Part shown: one piece after another, positions 45,764 to 54,191 of the stretch
Position numbering within the stretch: the first letter of the stretch is position 1
Layout: every line of letters begins with the position of its first letter
Assembly (NCBI GenBank): GCA_041687435.1
Contig: JAWLBX010000003.1
Location: forward strand, 1-64,000
Source: JACKII01 sp041687435
GTDB lineage: Bacteria; Pseudomonadota; Alphaproteobacteria; Bin95
Direction of reading: 5' to 3'
Length of the DNA: 64,000 bases
Notes under the pieces: generated by a model
Seen by the model: the letters and a program-made list of their open reading frames with translations, nothing else
Told to the model about the DNA's origin: nothing
Databases searched by the model: none
Program-made: the position numbers and the translations under genes

Positions 45764-47803
45764 ATGCGTCGGTTGATCGATATCGCTTGCTTCCTGGGCT
45801 TGGCCGTTGGAGTCGTTGTGACGGCGCCGGCGTTAAGCCAGAATTTGCTGGGTGGCGGAGACCTGCTATCGGGCAGCGAGGGTGGCGGCTCCAGTGATTC
45901 CGACCTGGGCGGCGGCCTTCTGGGTGGCGACCAGTCCGGCGGCGGCGACCTTTTGAGTGGCGGTCAGTCTGACGCCGGTCAATCCGACGGCGGTGGTGCC
46001 CTGGGCGGCGGTTTGCTGGGTGGTGGTGACGCCAAGCAAGAAGATCTGTTCTCGTTCGGCGGGGAAGAGCCGGAGAAAGAGGAGGATGACGCCCGGAAGG
46101 AAGCCAACGCGGCGCACGAGGATTTGTTCTCCGAGGCGCGCTACCCGTCGGCCAACGCCTGCGCCGCCTGCCACCCGAAACAATACCGTGAATGGTCTGT
46201 GTCGCAGCACGCCTATGCCCAGTTGAGCCCTGTCTACATGTCGATGCAGATGACGATCAACTCGCTGACTTCCGGCACGAATGGCGACTTTTGTATCCGC
46301 TGCCACAACCAAGTTGGCATGAACATGGGCGAGTCGGTCTACACCTCCAACCTGGAGCGTCACCCGACCTCGCGGGAAGGTATTACCTGCGTCGTCTGCC
46401 ACCGCCTGAACCGAAATTACGGCAAGGTCAGCGGCCGGTTCGGGCTCGTCGAAGGTGACATTTACGATAAGGTCTACGGTCCATCCGGAAACGAGGAACT
46501 GGCCCGGGTTCTGGAGGATCCGAAATACGTCGTCACCGCGGATCGGGATCAGCCGGGCCGCGCCGTGCATGGCGAGGCGGAGAAGTTCTTTGCCCTGGTC
46601 ACTCCCGGCTTCTGCGGCAGTTGTCATGACGTGACCCTGTTGAATGGTTTCCGCCTGGAGGAGGCATTCGCCGAATACAAGCGCACGGAGGCCGCGCGCC
46701 AGGGCATCAGCTGTCAGGATTGCCATATGGGCACCGTGCCGGGCGTGGCGTCGGGCTATGACAAGGGGCCGGCCGCGGTTGTCGGCGGCGTACCGACCGC
46801 AGAGCGGCGGCTGACAAACCACTATTTCGCAGGCCCGGATTACCCGATCATCCATCCGGGCATCTTCCCGCATAATGTTGAGGCGGCGCAACTCAAGACC
46901 CTCGGCGAGTGGCTGGAATTCCGCTACGAGGAAGGGTGGGGAACCGATGAATTCGAAGATAACATTCCGCCCGGCTACGAATTCCCGGAATCCTGGGCGG
47001 CTATTGACGACCGCTACGACGCCCGCGAAATTCTGGACGAGCAGTTCGACCGGCTGGAATGGGCGCGGGATCAGCGGCAGCAAGTGCTGGAAAACGCCCT
47101 GCAGTTTGGCGGGTTCACGGCGGCGCGTAAATCCGGCGGCGACCTCGCATTCTCGGTTCGAGTCAACAACGCGACCAACGGCCATGGTGTGCCAACGGGC
47201 TTTGATGCCGAACGGCTGATGTTCCTGGAGATTACCGTCACCGATGCGAATGGTGAGGTGGTGTTTGTCTCCGGCGACCGCGACCCGAATGGCGATGTGC
47301 GCGATACTCATTCGCTCTACGTCCATAATCATGAACTGGAGGAGGATCCGTACCTCTTCAATCTCCAAACCCGGTTCATGGTGCGCATGAACCGCGGTGC
47401 GGAGCGCGAGCAGGTGCTGCCGATCAACCGGTCGCTTGGACCGCTGCCTTTCGTGCGGCCGGAAACGCGGGCGACGGCGATCTATGGCCGTCCGCGCGGT
47501 GCCCGCAAGCACAAGCAGACCATCGACCCGCTGGGCCACCGCATTGCCGATTACCGCGTTCCGGGTGAAAAGCTGAACGGCAACTTCCCGTTAAAGGTTG
47601 ATGTGCGATTCATCGCGCAGATGGTTCCGGTTAATCTTATCGCGGCGATCCAGGGCGTAGGCTTCGACTATGGCATGAGCGCCAGAGAGATCGCGGACAA
47701 TGTCGTGGCTGGGGCGCACACCGTGTTTTCCCGCAGCTTCGAGATCGGGCCGGATGGCCGGTTCAAGGAGCTTGAGAACACCAATCTTGCGAGCGCACGC
47801 TGA
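45764..47803 (+). CDS. Secreted pentaheme c-type cytochrome with Gly-rich N-terminal repeats
   Basis: A 679-residue protein with a Sec signal peptide (residues 1 to about 25). Residues 28-92 are a low-complexity segment made of GGGDLLSG, GGGLLGGD and similar units, then an acidic stretch. Five CxxCH motifs follow: CAACH 133, CIRCH 177, CVVCH 209, CGSCH 284 and CQDCH 317. The second half (about 340-679) has no heme motif and is beta-rich (VRVNNATNGHGVPTGFD), perhaps a binding domain. It resembles c554-type multiheme proteins in heme spacing. It is the first of seven co-directional redox genes. It could be periplasmic or cell-surface; no lipobox is seen. Confidence 0.88.
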   Translation: MRRLIDIACFLGLAVGVVVTAPALSQNLLGGGDLLSGSEGGGSSDSDLGGGLLGGDQSGGGDLLSGGQSDAGQSDGGGALGGGLLGGGDAKQEDLFSFGGEEPEKEEDDARKEANAAHEDLFSEARYPSANACAACHPKQYREWSVSQHAYAQLSPVYMSMQMTINSLTSGTNGDFCIRCHNQVGMNMGESVYTSNLERHPTSREGITCVVCHRLNRNYGKVSGRFGLVEGDIYDKVYGPSGNEELARVLEDPKYVVTADRDQPGRAVHGEAEKFFALVTPGFCGSCHDVTLLNGFRLEEAFAEYKRTEAARQGISCQDCHMGTVPGVASGYDKGPAAVVGGVPTAERRLTNHYFAGPDYPIIHPGIFPHNVEAAQLKTLGEWLEFRYEEGWGTDEFEDNIPPGYEFPESWAAIDDRYDAREILDEQFDRLEWARDQRQQVLENALQFGGFTAARKSGGDLAFSVRVNNATNGHGVPTGFDAERLMFLEITVTDANGEVVFVSGDRDPNGDVRDTHSLYVHNHELEEDPYLFNLQTRFMVRMNRGAEREQVLPINRSLGPLPFVRPETRATAIYGRPRGARKHKQTIDPLGHRIADYRVPGEKLNGNFPLKVDVRFIAQMVPVNLIAAIQGVGFDYGMSAREIADNVVAGAHTVFSRSFEIGPDGRFKELENTNLASAR

Positions 47804-47880
47804 AACGATGCGCGAACCGGGGCGGGCAGCTTCCGCTATCCGCCCCGGCGGTTCTTTATGATGGGTCTTGGGAGATCGGC

Positions 47881-49302
47881 ATGGTGTCGGTAGAGAGAAT
47901 CGCTTGTGTCCCATGCGCGGCCAGGGCGGGGGTAACCGGCGGGCGGTTGGCGGCTTTGGCCGTTTCGCTTGTCATAGGCATCGGCGGTGCCGGGGCGGCG
48001 TTCGCCGCCAGCGAACTGTCCGACGAACCGGTCCCGCTGATGAAGGAAGAAGACCTGCCGAAGCGGACCGCGCCGCTTCTGGAAATCGGCCCGGATTTCC
48101 TTGGAACCGGCAACCTGCCGAAGGGCTGGGTGCTGCCCACCGGTGCGGTCTGGCAGCCGGCATTCTGGGTGTTTGGCAGTTCGCGCACGTCGTACAATTT
48201 TGTCGAAAGCCGCAATGGCGGTGACGATCTTTCCGAAGTCGCGACGCGGCTGGACCTGTTCGGCAACCTGCAACTGAGCGGTACCGAACGGTTCCTGATC
48301 GGTATCTCGCCGCTGCGCAGTGGCGGCAGTTTTACCAACTACCAATTTTCGCCAAGCCGCGGCGACGGTTTCAACGATCACATCAGTTTCGAGTTGACCA
48401 CCGCCTTTTTCGAGGGGGAATTGGGGGAAATATTCCCCGGGCTCGATCCGGAAGACAAAGGCGCTTACGACATCAGCTTTTCGATCGGCCGCCAGCCGAT
48501 TTTCTTCCAGGAAGGTGCGCTGGTGAACGACACGATCGATAGTATCGGCATCAATCGTGACACCATCATGATTCCCAACGTGGTGGTCGACTGGCGTATG
48601 ACCGGCCTGATCGGCGTCAACGACATTCACCGCGCCGACCGGCGGCGGCACAGTGGCGACGTCCTGCTCGGCTGGTTTAACGAGCTGAATTTCCGCGGGC
48701 CGACGGTCAATGTCGATGCCGTGGTTGTTGCGACCGACGACGATCCCGGCGCGTATGGCGGTATCGGCATGATTCAGCGCTTCGGCCATTGGAATTTGGC
48801 GTTTCGCCTGAATGGCTCGATGGCCCTGGATGAAGAATCCGCCATCGTCGCCGACGGTCTGCTTGGCTTCGTAGAGGTTTCGCGGACGCTGCCCTACGGC
48901 GAAAACCTCGTGTATGCGAACGGCTTTGCGGTTGCCGGCGATTTTACACCCGCAGCGCTCGACCCGACGGCCGGCAGCCCGCTTGGCCGCGCCGGCATTC
49001 TGTTCGCTTCCGCAACGCTTGGCCGCTATGGCGCAGCGCTGCCTGGCGCAACGTCCGATACGGCTGGTGGGGCCGTGGGCATTCAGATGTTCTTCAACAA
49101 TGCGCGCACCCAGCTCATCCTGGAAGCTGGCGGCAAGTACGAGGGCGACGAGGATATCGGCAGTACGGCCGCCATCGGCGCCCAGATCCGCCAGGCCATT
49201 GGCCGCCGGGTGGAGTTGCGCGGCGACGCCTTCTATACTGTGCAGGAAGGTCGCGGCGGCGATGGTTTTGGTGCCCGCGCCGAGATCGCGATCAACTTTT
49301 GA
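47881..49302 (+). CDS. Outer-membrane beta-barrel protein (porin-like)
   Basis: The 473-residue protein has a long signal peptide ending near AAFAASEL (about residue 43). The mature part alternates hydrophobic and polar residues in strands (for example DLFGNLQLSGTERFLIGISP) and ends in AEIAINF with a terminal Phe, the hallmark of outer-membrane barrels. The length is in the range of the small porins of porin-cytochrome complexes such as Geobacter OmbB, but sequence similarity to them is not evident to me. The gene lies 77 bp after the pentaheme gene and 19 bp before the reductase, so it may sheath a cytochrome. Gene start follows GGGAGA. Confidence 0.8.
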   Translation: MVSVERIACVPCAARAGVTGGRLAALAVSLVIGIGGAGAAFAASELSDEPVPLMKEEDLPKRTAPLLEIGPDFLGTGNLPKGWVLPTGAVWQPAFWVFGSSRTSYNFVESRNGGDDLSEVATRLDLFGNLQLSGTERFLIGISPLRSGGSFTNYQFSPSRGDGFNDHISFELTTAFFEGELGEIFPGLDPEDKGAYDISFSIGRQPIFFQEGALVNDTIDSIGINRDTIMIPNVVVDWRMTGLIGVNDIHRADRRRHSGDVLLGWFNELNFRGPTVNVDAVVVATDDDPGAYGGIGMIQRFGHWNLAFRLNGSMALDEESAIVADGLLGFVEVSRTLPYGENLVYANGFAVAGDFTPAALDPTAGSPLGRAGILFASATLGRYGAALPGATSDTAGGAVGIQMFFNNARTQLILEAGGKYEGDEDIGSTAAIGAQIRQAIGRRVELRGDAFYTVQEGRGGDGFGARAEIAINF

Positions 49303-49321
49303 CGGGTAGGGCCGAAATGCG

Positions 49322-50590
49322 ATGACCGGTTACCTGGATTATTTCGGCTATGCGGTGGCGCTGTTCGCTGCTGCCTATGCAGCACTAAGCCTGCTGTTCA
49401 TGGCACGCCGGAACCAGATGGAAACCGTATTCGCGCGGGAGCAGGCCGATGCTTTTCAGAAACGCGTCGCACTGGAACTCGACCGGGCTCAGCAGGTGCG
49501 CGAGCGGGAATTGCGCACCTGGGATGGGTACCGGAAGTTCGAGGTGGCTGCCATTGTCGATGAGGCGCTGGACGTGCGTTCGGTCTACCTGCACCCGCGC
49601 GACGGCAAGCCCTTGCCGCCATTCAAGGCGGGGCAGCACCTGGCGTTCCGTTTCAACGTGCCGGGCCATGACAAGCCCGTCATTCGCTGCTACTCGCTCT
49701 CCGACGCGCCAACCGACCTGACGCGCTATCGCATCTCGGTAAAGCGCCAGGGGCCGCCGCCCGGCAACCCCGATGCGCCGCCGGGTGTCGGTTCGAACTA
49801 TGTGCACAGCCTGGAAGTCGGCGACCTTTTGGATGTGCGGGCGCCGGGCGGGTCGTTCTTCCTGCCGCCGGAAAGTGACCATCCGATTGTGCTGTTAGCC
49901 GGCGGCGTCGGCCTCACGCCGATGCTCTCGATGCTGAATTATGTCGTCGATAACAACCAACAGCGCGAGACATGGCTGTTTTTCGGCATCCGCAACAAGG
50001 CGGAACACATGTTCGCCGACCATCTGCGGGCGGTCGCCGCGCAGAACGAAAATGTGACCATCGTCAACGTGTACGGACGGCCGAGCGATGAGTGCGTCGA
50101 AGGCCATGATTATCAGGCGACGGGCTATGTATCGGCCGACCTGCTGAAGGACATGCTGCCGTCGCTGAATTATGATTTTTACATGTGCGGTCCGCCGCCG
50201 ATGATGGCCTCGCTTTATGAAGGGTTGCAGGGGTTCGGCGTGCCGGAATCGCGCCTCCATTTCGAGGCATTCGGCCCGGCCAGCGTCAAGAAAACCGCGC
50301 CGCCGCCCGGCCCGGCCGCAGATGTCCCGGCGGATGGGATTGAGGTGATTTTCGTCCGCTCTTCGAAAACCGTCACCTGGAAAGGCGATAATCAATCGCT
50401 TTTGGAACTGGCGGAAGAACATGGTGTCGCCATGAGCTTTGGCTGCCGTGCCGGCAGTTGCGGCGAGTGCGCAACAGCGATCAAGGACGGCAAGGTCCGC
50501 TATCTGACGGAGCCTGGCTTTATGCCGGAAACCGGCAGTTGTCTGGCCTGCTGTTCTGTACCGGAAGGCCGGGTGATGATCGATGCTTAA
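49322..50590 (+). CDS. Membrane-anchored FAD/NAD(P)-binding and 2Fe-2S ferredoxin oxidoreductase
   Basis: The 422-residue protein starts with one transmembrane helix (YAVALFAAAYAALSLLFM), followed by a helical linker. A ferredoxin-reductase-like FAD domain has RCYSLSDAPT; the NAD(P) domain has LLAGGVGLTPMLSML and FYMCGPPPMM. The last 90 residues are a plant-type 2Fe-2S domain with CRAGSCGECATAI and CLACC. The layout resembles NqrF and the reductases of aromatic dioxygenases. It should move electrons between NAD(P)H and the neighbouring redox proteins; direction unknown. The orientation of the anchor suggests the flavin part is cytosolic. It overlaps no gene, being 34 bp before the tetraheme cytochrome. 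Confidence 0.9.
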   Translation: MTGYLDYFGYAVALFAAAYAALSLLFMARRNQMETVFAREQADAFQKRVALELDRAQQVRERELRTWDGYRKFEVAAIVDEALDVRSVYLHPRDGKPLPPFKAGQHLAFRFNVPGHDKPVIRCYSLSDAPTDLTRYRISVKRQGPPPGNPDAPPGVGSNYVHSLEVGDLLDVRAPGGSFFLPPESDHPIVLLAGGVGLTPMLSMLNYVVDNNQQRETWLFFGIRNKAEHMFADHLRAVAAQNENVTIVNVYGRPSDECVEGHDYQATGYVSADLLKDMLPSLNYDFYMCGPPPMMASLYEGLQGFGVPESRLHFEAFGPASVKKTAPPPGPAADVPADGIEVIFVRSSKTVTWKGDNQSLLELAEEHGVAMSFGCRAGSCGECATAIKDGKVRYLTEPGFMPETGSCLACCSVPEGRVMIDA

Positions 50591-50624
50591 ACCCAAAACA
50601 CACCTCAGAAGGGGAAGCGCTGTC

Positions 50625-51608
50625 ATGTATAGGGTAATGACGCTGCTGGCCGGCATGGTCCTCGCGGTCACCGCATCCGCGGCGAACGCGCAGACGAACT
50701 GGGATCAATCGAAAATGGTCGGTCCGGACAAGTGCGGTGAATGTCACAAATCGTCGGTGGAGGTCTGGAAGGGTACGCACCATTACAACACCTTCACCGA
50801 CATGCCGCGATCCAAGGAAGCCCGCGATATCGCAAATGCGATGGGCATCAAGCGGATCAAGGCGGATTCGCTCTGCCTCGACTGCCATTTCACGGTCGTC
50901 AACAACGAGCCGGTCGCCGGTATCTCTTGCGAAAGCTGCCATTCGCCCGGCAAGGACTGGATGAAGCTGCACAGCGGTTACAGCGGCAAGAAGAAAGAAA
51001 CGGAAAGCAAGGCCGAGGCCGCGGACCGGTGGGCGAAGTCGGTCAGGGCCGGCATGATCCGCCCGGCAAACACCTATGCCATCGCCAAGAATTGCTACAA
51101 CTGCCATGTCGTGCCGCAGGAGCAACTGGTGAACAAGGGCGGCCATCCCGCCGGCAGCCCGTTTGAGCTGGTCAGCTGGTCCCAGGGCGAGGTTCGTCAC
51201 AATGTCTGGTGGAACAACGGCAGCGGCAACCCGGTCGCCGATCAGAACCGCAAGCGTATGCTGTTCATCATCGGGCAGGCTGTCGAGTTGGAGACGGCTC
51301 TGCGTGCCGTCGGCGAGGCTACGGTTAAGGACAAGTATGCGGTCGCAATGGCCCAACGCGCGCAGAACGCGGCCAAGCGTTTTGCAGCGCTGGCCGGCAA
51401 GGTCAGCACACCGGAAACCCAGGCGATTGTTGCGGCCCTGGGCGGTGTGCAGTTGTCGCTGAATCAGAAGGCGCCGCTGAACGCCGCGGCGGATAAGGTG
51501 GCGCGGCAGGCCAAGGCCATTTCCGCCAAGTATGATGGCTCCGCCTTCGGTGCGATCGATCCCTACATCCCAGGGGCGGACAAGTACAAAGGCCGGCCGG
51601 CGCGTTAA
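50625..51608 (+). CDS. Tetraheme cytochrome c, c554-like
   Basis: A 327-residue periplasmic protein with a signal peptide ending near SAANAQTN. Four CxxCH motifs are at residues 37 (CGECH), 84 (CLDCH), 102 (CESCH) and 157 (CYNCH). Heme spacing and the segments WKGTHHYNTF and ISCESCHSPGKDWM match the cytochrome c554 family, known as electron acceptor of hydroxylamine oxidoreductase in Nitrosomonas. The C-terminal 120 residues are helical and heme-free. The start at 50625 follows GGGGAAG; an earlier ATG at 50583 overlaps the reductase gene. It may shuttle electrons across the periplasm between the membrane and outer modules. Confidence 0.9.
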   Translation: MYRVMTLLAGMVLAVTASAANAQTNWDQSKMVGPDKCGECHKSSVEVWKGTHHYNTFTDMPRSKEARDIANAMGIKRIKADSLCLDCHFTVVNNEPVAGISCESCHSPGKDWMKLHSGYSGKKKETESKAEAADRWAKSVRAGMIRPANTYAIAKNCYNCHVVPQEQLVNKGGHPAGSPFELVSWSQGEVRHNVWWNNGSGNPVADQNRKRMLFIIGQAVELETALRAVGEATVKDKYAVAMAQRAQNAAKRFAALAGKVSTPETQAIVAALGGVQLSLNQKAPLNAAADKVARQAKAISAKYDGSAFGAIDPYIPGADKYKGRPAR

Positions 51609-51705
51609 ACGTCGAAGTGCCGGCGGTCGCGGATGTTGCAGGGCATCTGCCCGCCGGCCCGTTCTTCCCCAACCATAAGCGCGCCGGTGGGCGGGCGAGG
51701 CGTTA

Positions 51706-53367
51706 ATGGCATATAGCAGGATCCAACGGCCAACCCGATGGGACCGCGCCTTCGGTCAGGCTGAGTTGAGCGATGCCGATATTGCACTGATCCTTTCTCA
51801 GCCCTTTTTTGCGCAGATCGATGCCCACGCGTTTCCGGCACAGATGCCACTCGCCGAAATTCTGCGCCATGATAGCCGTATTGTTCATTTCGAGCCCGGC
51901 GACGTCATCATTTGCCGGGGCGATTACGGCAATTCGCTGTTCGCCGTGACCGACGGCACGGTCCGGGTTTTGTTGCGGCCGCAGGGCAGCGTTCAGCGCC
52001 GGCGGCCGGGTCAACTGCGCCGCTGGGCCAGGGCGTTCAGCACTGCGTTCGGCTCCCGCCGCCGTATCGAGCACCGCGACCTATCCCGTTACGAGATGCA
52101 GACCGGCAAGGGCCGGGAGCGCCGGGCCGCCCATTCGCGTATCCGTGATCTGGACAGAATCATCGCAACCAGCCGGACAGTCCCACTCGGCCCCGGCGAG
52201 ATCTTTGGTGAAATCGCGGCGCTGACCCGCCAGGCCCGGTCGGCCGACGTGGTGGCGGAAACCCCGGTTACGGTGGTGGAAATCCGGTGGCAAGGGATTC
52301 GCGACATCCGTCGGTTCGCCCGGCCGGTGCGCGACCATCTCAATGCCCGCTACCGCGAACTAACCCTTAGCAATACGCTGGCCCGGGAACCGCTGTTCGC
52401 CGGCCTGGACCCCCCGGCGATCGACGCGATTGCCCAGCAGTCGCTGATCGAAACCTATGGGGAAGAGGACTGGTATCTCCGCCTGCAAAAGATGGATCTC
52501 AGCAACCGGCTGGAGCAGGAGCCGGTGATCGTCGCGGAGGGGCACTACCTCGACGATATCATCTTTATTCTCTCCGGATTCGGCCGGGTGACAGAAACGG
52601 TGGAGCAGGGGCAGCGCACCATCGGCTATGTCCGCGCAGGGGAGGCGCACGGTCTGCGCGAACTGCACGAGGATTTGCAGAATGGCGGTATTGGCATTCG
52701 GTGCACAAGCCTGCGGGCGATTGGCACCGTGAACGTGCTGCGGATCCCGTCGTCCCTGGTCGAACGCCACATTCTGCCGAAGCTGCCGGAAAGCCAATTG
52801 CGAACCCCGCCGGAAACCCGTCCAGGCGAGGATGCGCAGCGGCGGTTGGATTTCATCGTCGACGGCCGGTACATGAACGGCACGGCAACCATGCTGATCG
52901 ACCTGACCCGCTGCACCGGTTGCGATGATTGCGTGCGGGCCTGCGCATCCGCCCATGACAACAATCCGCGGTTCGTCCGGCATGGCCATAGTGTGGCGAA
53001 CCTGATGGTCGTCAATGCCTGCATGCATTGCGTCGACCCCGTCTGCCTGATCGGCTGCCCCACCGGCGCCATTTCTCGAATTGAGGAGACGCGTACCGTC
53101 ACCATCAACGACGCTACCTGCATCGGCTGCCAGACCTGCGCGAACAGTTGTCCCTACAGCAATATCCGCATGGTGGAGATACGAGATACCGAGGGAAAGC
53201 CGGTGCTGGATCAGGCCACCAACCAGCCGATCATCAAGGCGACGAAGTGCGATTTGTGTTTTGACACCCCGGGCGGCCCGTCCTGTGAACGCGCCTGCCC
53301 GCACGACGCCCTGGTGCGGATGGATATGCAGGACTCCTTCTCGCTGTTGAAGTGGATCGAACGGTGA
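51706..53367 (+). CDS. Double cyclic-nucleotide-binding domain protein fused to four [4Fe-4S] motifs
   Basis: The 553-residue protein has two cNMP-binding-like beta-rolls: residues about 30-200 (with a basic insertion at 95-155) and about 225-355. Residues 395-540 form a NarH/HybA-like ferredoxin module with four Cys sets: C403/406/409/413, C439/442/447/451, C472/475/478/482 and C515/518/527/531. It has no signal peptide or membrane helix, so it is cytosolic. The combination suggests ligand-gated electron transfer. It overlaps the following cytochrome b gene by 4 bp, implying it is a subunit of a membrane complex. Whether the rolls bind nucleotide is unknown; the usual phosphate-binding Arg is not clear. 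Confidence 0.88.
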   Translation: MAYSRIQRPTRWDRAFGQAELSDADIALILSQPFFAQIDAHAFPAQMPLAEILRHDSRIVHFEPGDVIICRGDYGNSLFAVTDGTVRVLLRPQGSVQRRRPGQLRRWARAFSTAFGSRRRIEHRDLSRYEMQTGKGRERRAAHSRIRDLDRIIATSRTVPLGPGEIFGEIAALTRQARSADVVAETPVTVVEIRWQGIRDIRRFARPVRDHLNARYRELTLSNTLAREPLFAGLDPPAIDAIAQQSLIETYGEEDWYLRLQKMDLSNRLEQEPVIVAEGHYLDDIIFILSGFGRVTETVEQGQRTIGYVRAGEAHGLRELHEDLQNGGIGIRCTSLRAIGTVNVLRIPSSLVERHILPKLPESQLRTPPETRPGEDAQRRLDFIVDGRYMNGTATMLIDLTRCTGCDDCVRACASAHDNNPRFVRHGHSVANLMVVNACMHCVDPVCLIGCPTGAISRIEETRTVTINDATCIGCQTCANSCPYSNIRMVEIRDTEGKPVLDQATNQPIIKATKCDLCFDTPGGPSCERACPHDALVRMDMQDSFSLLKWIER

Positions 53368-54191
53368 GCCCCGCCTTGATCCGCCGCCGGGTCACGGGCC
53401 TCAGCGTTGCGGTTCTGCTGGCGGGGGCGTTTGTCTATGGCGCCATGCTCAGCCGTGCCGCGCTCGACCACAGCAGCGAGGCGACTGGCTGGGTGCTGAC
53501 GGGGCTATGCTTGTTCCTGCTGTTCTTCAACATCCGCAAGCGGCTTGGCGTGTTTCCCCTTGGCCGCGGCCATTACTGGCTGCAGGCGCATGTCTATCTG
53601 GGGTTGTTTTCCGGTGTCGTGTTCTTCGCCCATTCAGGCTGGCGAATGCCGTCGGGATTGCTCGATTGGGTCCTGTGGCTAGTATTTGCAGGGGTGTTCT
53701 TGACGGGAGTGATTGGGGTCTTACTAAGCCGGATCGTACCGTCACGGCTGAACTCCCGCGGTGAGCGCGTCATCTTCGAGCGTATTCCGGCCTTCCGCAT
53801 CCGTCTTGCGCGGGAGGTGGAAGGGTTGGTGATGCGGGCCGTGCAGGAAGCCGCCTCCAGCACGATTGCCGACTTGTATGCCAAGCGGTTGTTACCGTTT
53901 CTCGGCAGCATGCGGAATTTCTGGGCGCACGTGTTCTCGGCCACCGCACACCGGCAGGCGCTGCAGAATGAGATCAGCGCGGTTCGGCGCTATCTGCCAC
54001 CAGAGGGCAATGCGCTGCTCGACGAGATTGAGGAGCGGGTGCTCGCAAAGGACGATCTGGATTTCCAATACACTTGGCACTTGCTGGTGAAGGGGTGGCT
54101 GTTGCTGCATCTCCCGCTGAGTTGCGCGCTGATCCCGCTGGTAGCGGTGCATGTGGTCGTCAACTACGCGTTCAGCCTTGGAGGGCTGTGA
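53364..54191 (+). CDS. Membrane cytochrome b-like protein
   Basis: This 275-residue protein has about five hydrophobic helices: GLSVAVLLAGAFVYGAML, a second one near residue 45, a third with GRGHYWLQAHVYLG and FFAHSGW, a fourth at about 100-120, and a C-terminal one. Histidines are in helix 3 and in WHLLVKGWLLLHLPLSC with VAVHVVVNY, positions that suit heme-b ligands. A soluble stretch of about 115 residues lies between helices 4 and 5. It has no close named family that I recognise. The GTG start overlaps the preceding stop by 4 bp; its stop overlaps the next start by one base, so the three genes are tightly coupled. Confidence 0.83.
   Translation: MSPALIRRRVTGLSVAVLLAGAFVYGAMLSRAALDHSSEATGWVLTGLCLFLLFFNIRKRLGVFPLGRGHYWLQAHVYLGLFSGVVFFAHSGWRMPSGLLDWVLWLVFAGVFLTGVIGVLLSRIVPSRLNSRGERVIFERIPAFRIRLAREVEGLVMRAVQEAASSTIADLYAKRLLPFLGSMRNFWAHVFSATAHRQALQNEISAVRRYLPPEGNALLDEIEERVLAKDDLDFQYTWHLLVKGWLLLHLPLSCALIPLVAVHVVVNYAFSLGGL

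Noticed and set aside
45765..45790. TTGATCGATATC near the start of the pentaheme gene as an FNR box
   Set aside because: The right half-site is poor and the sequence lies inside the coding start, not upstream.
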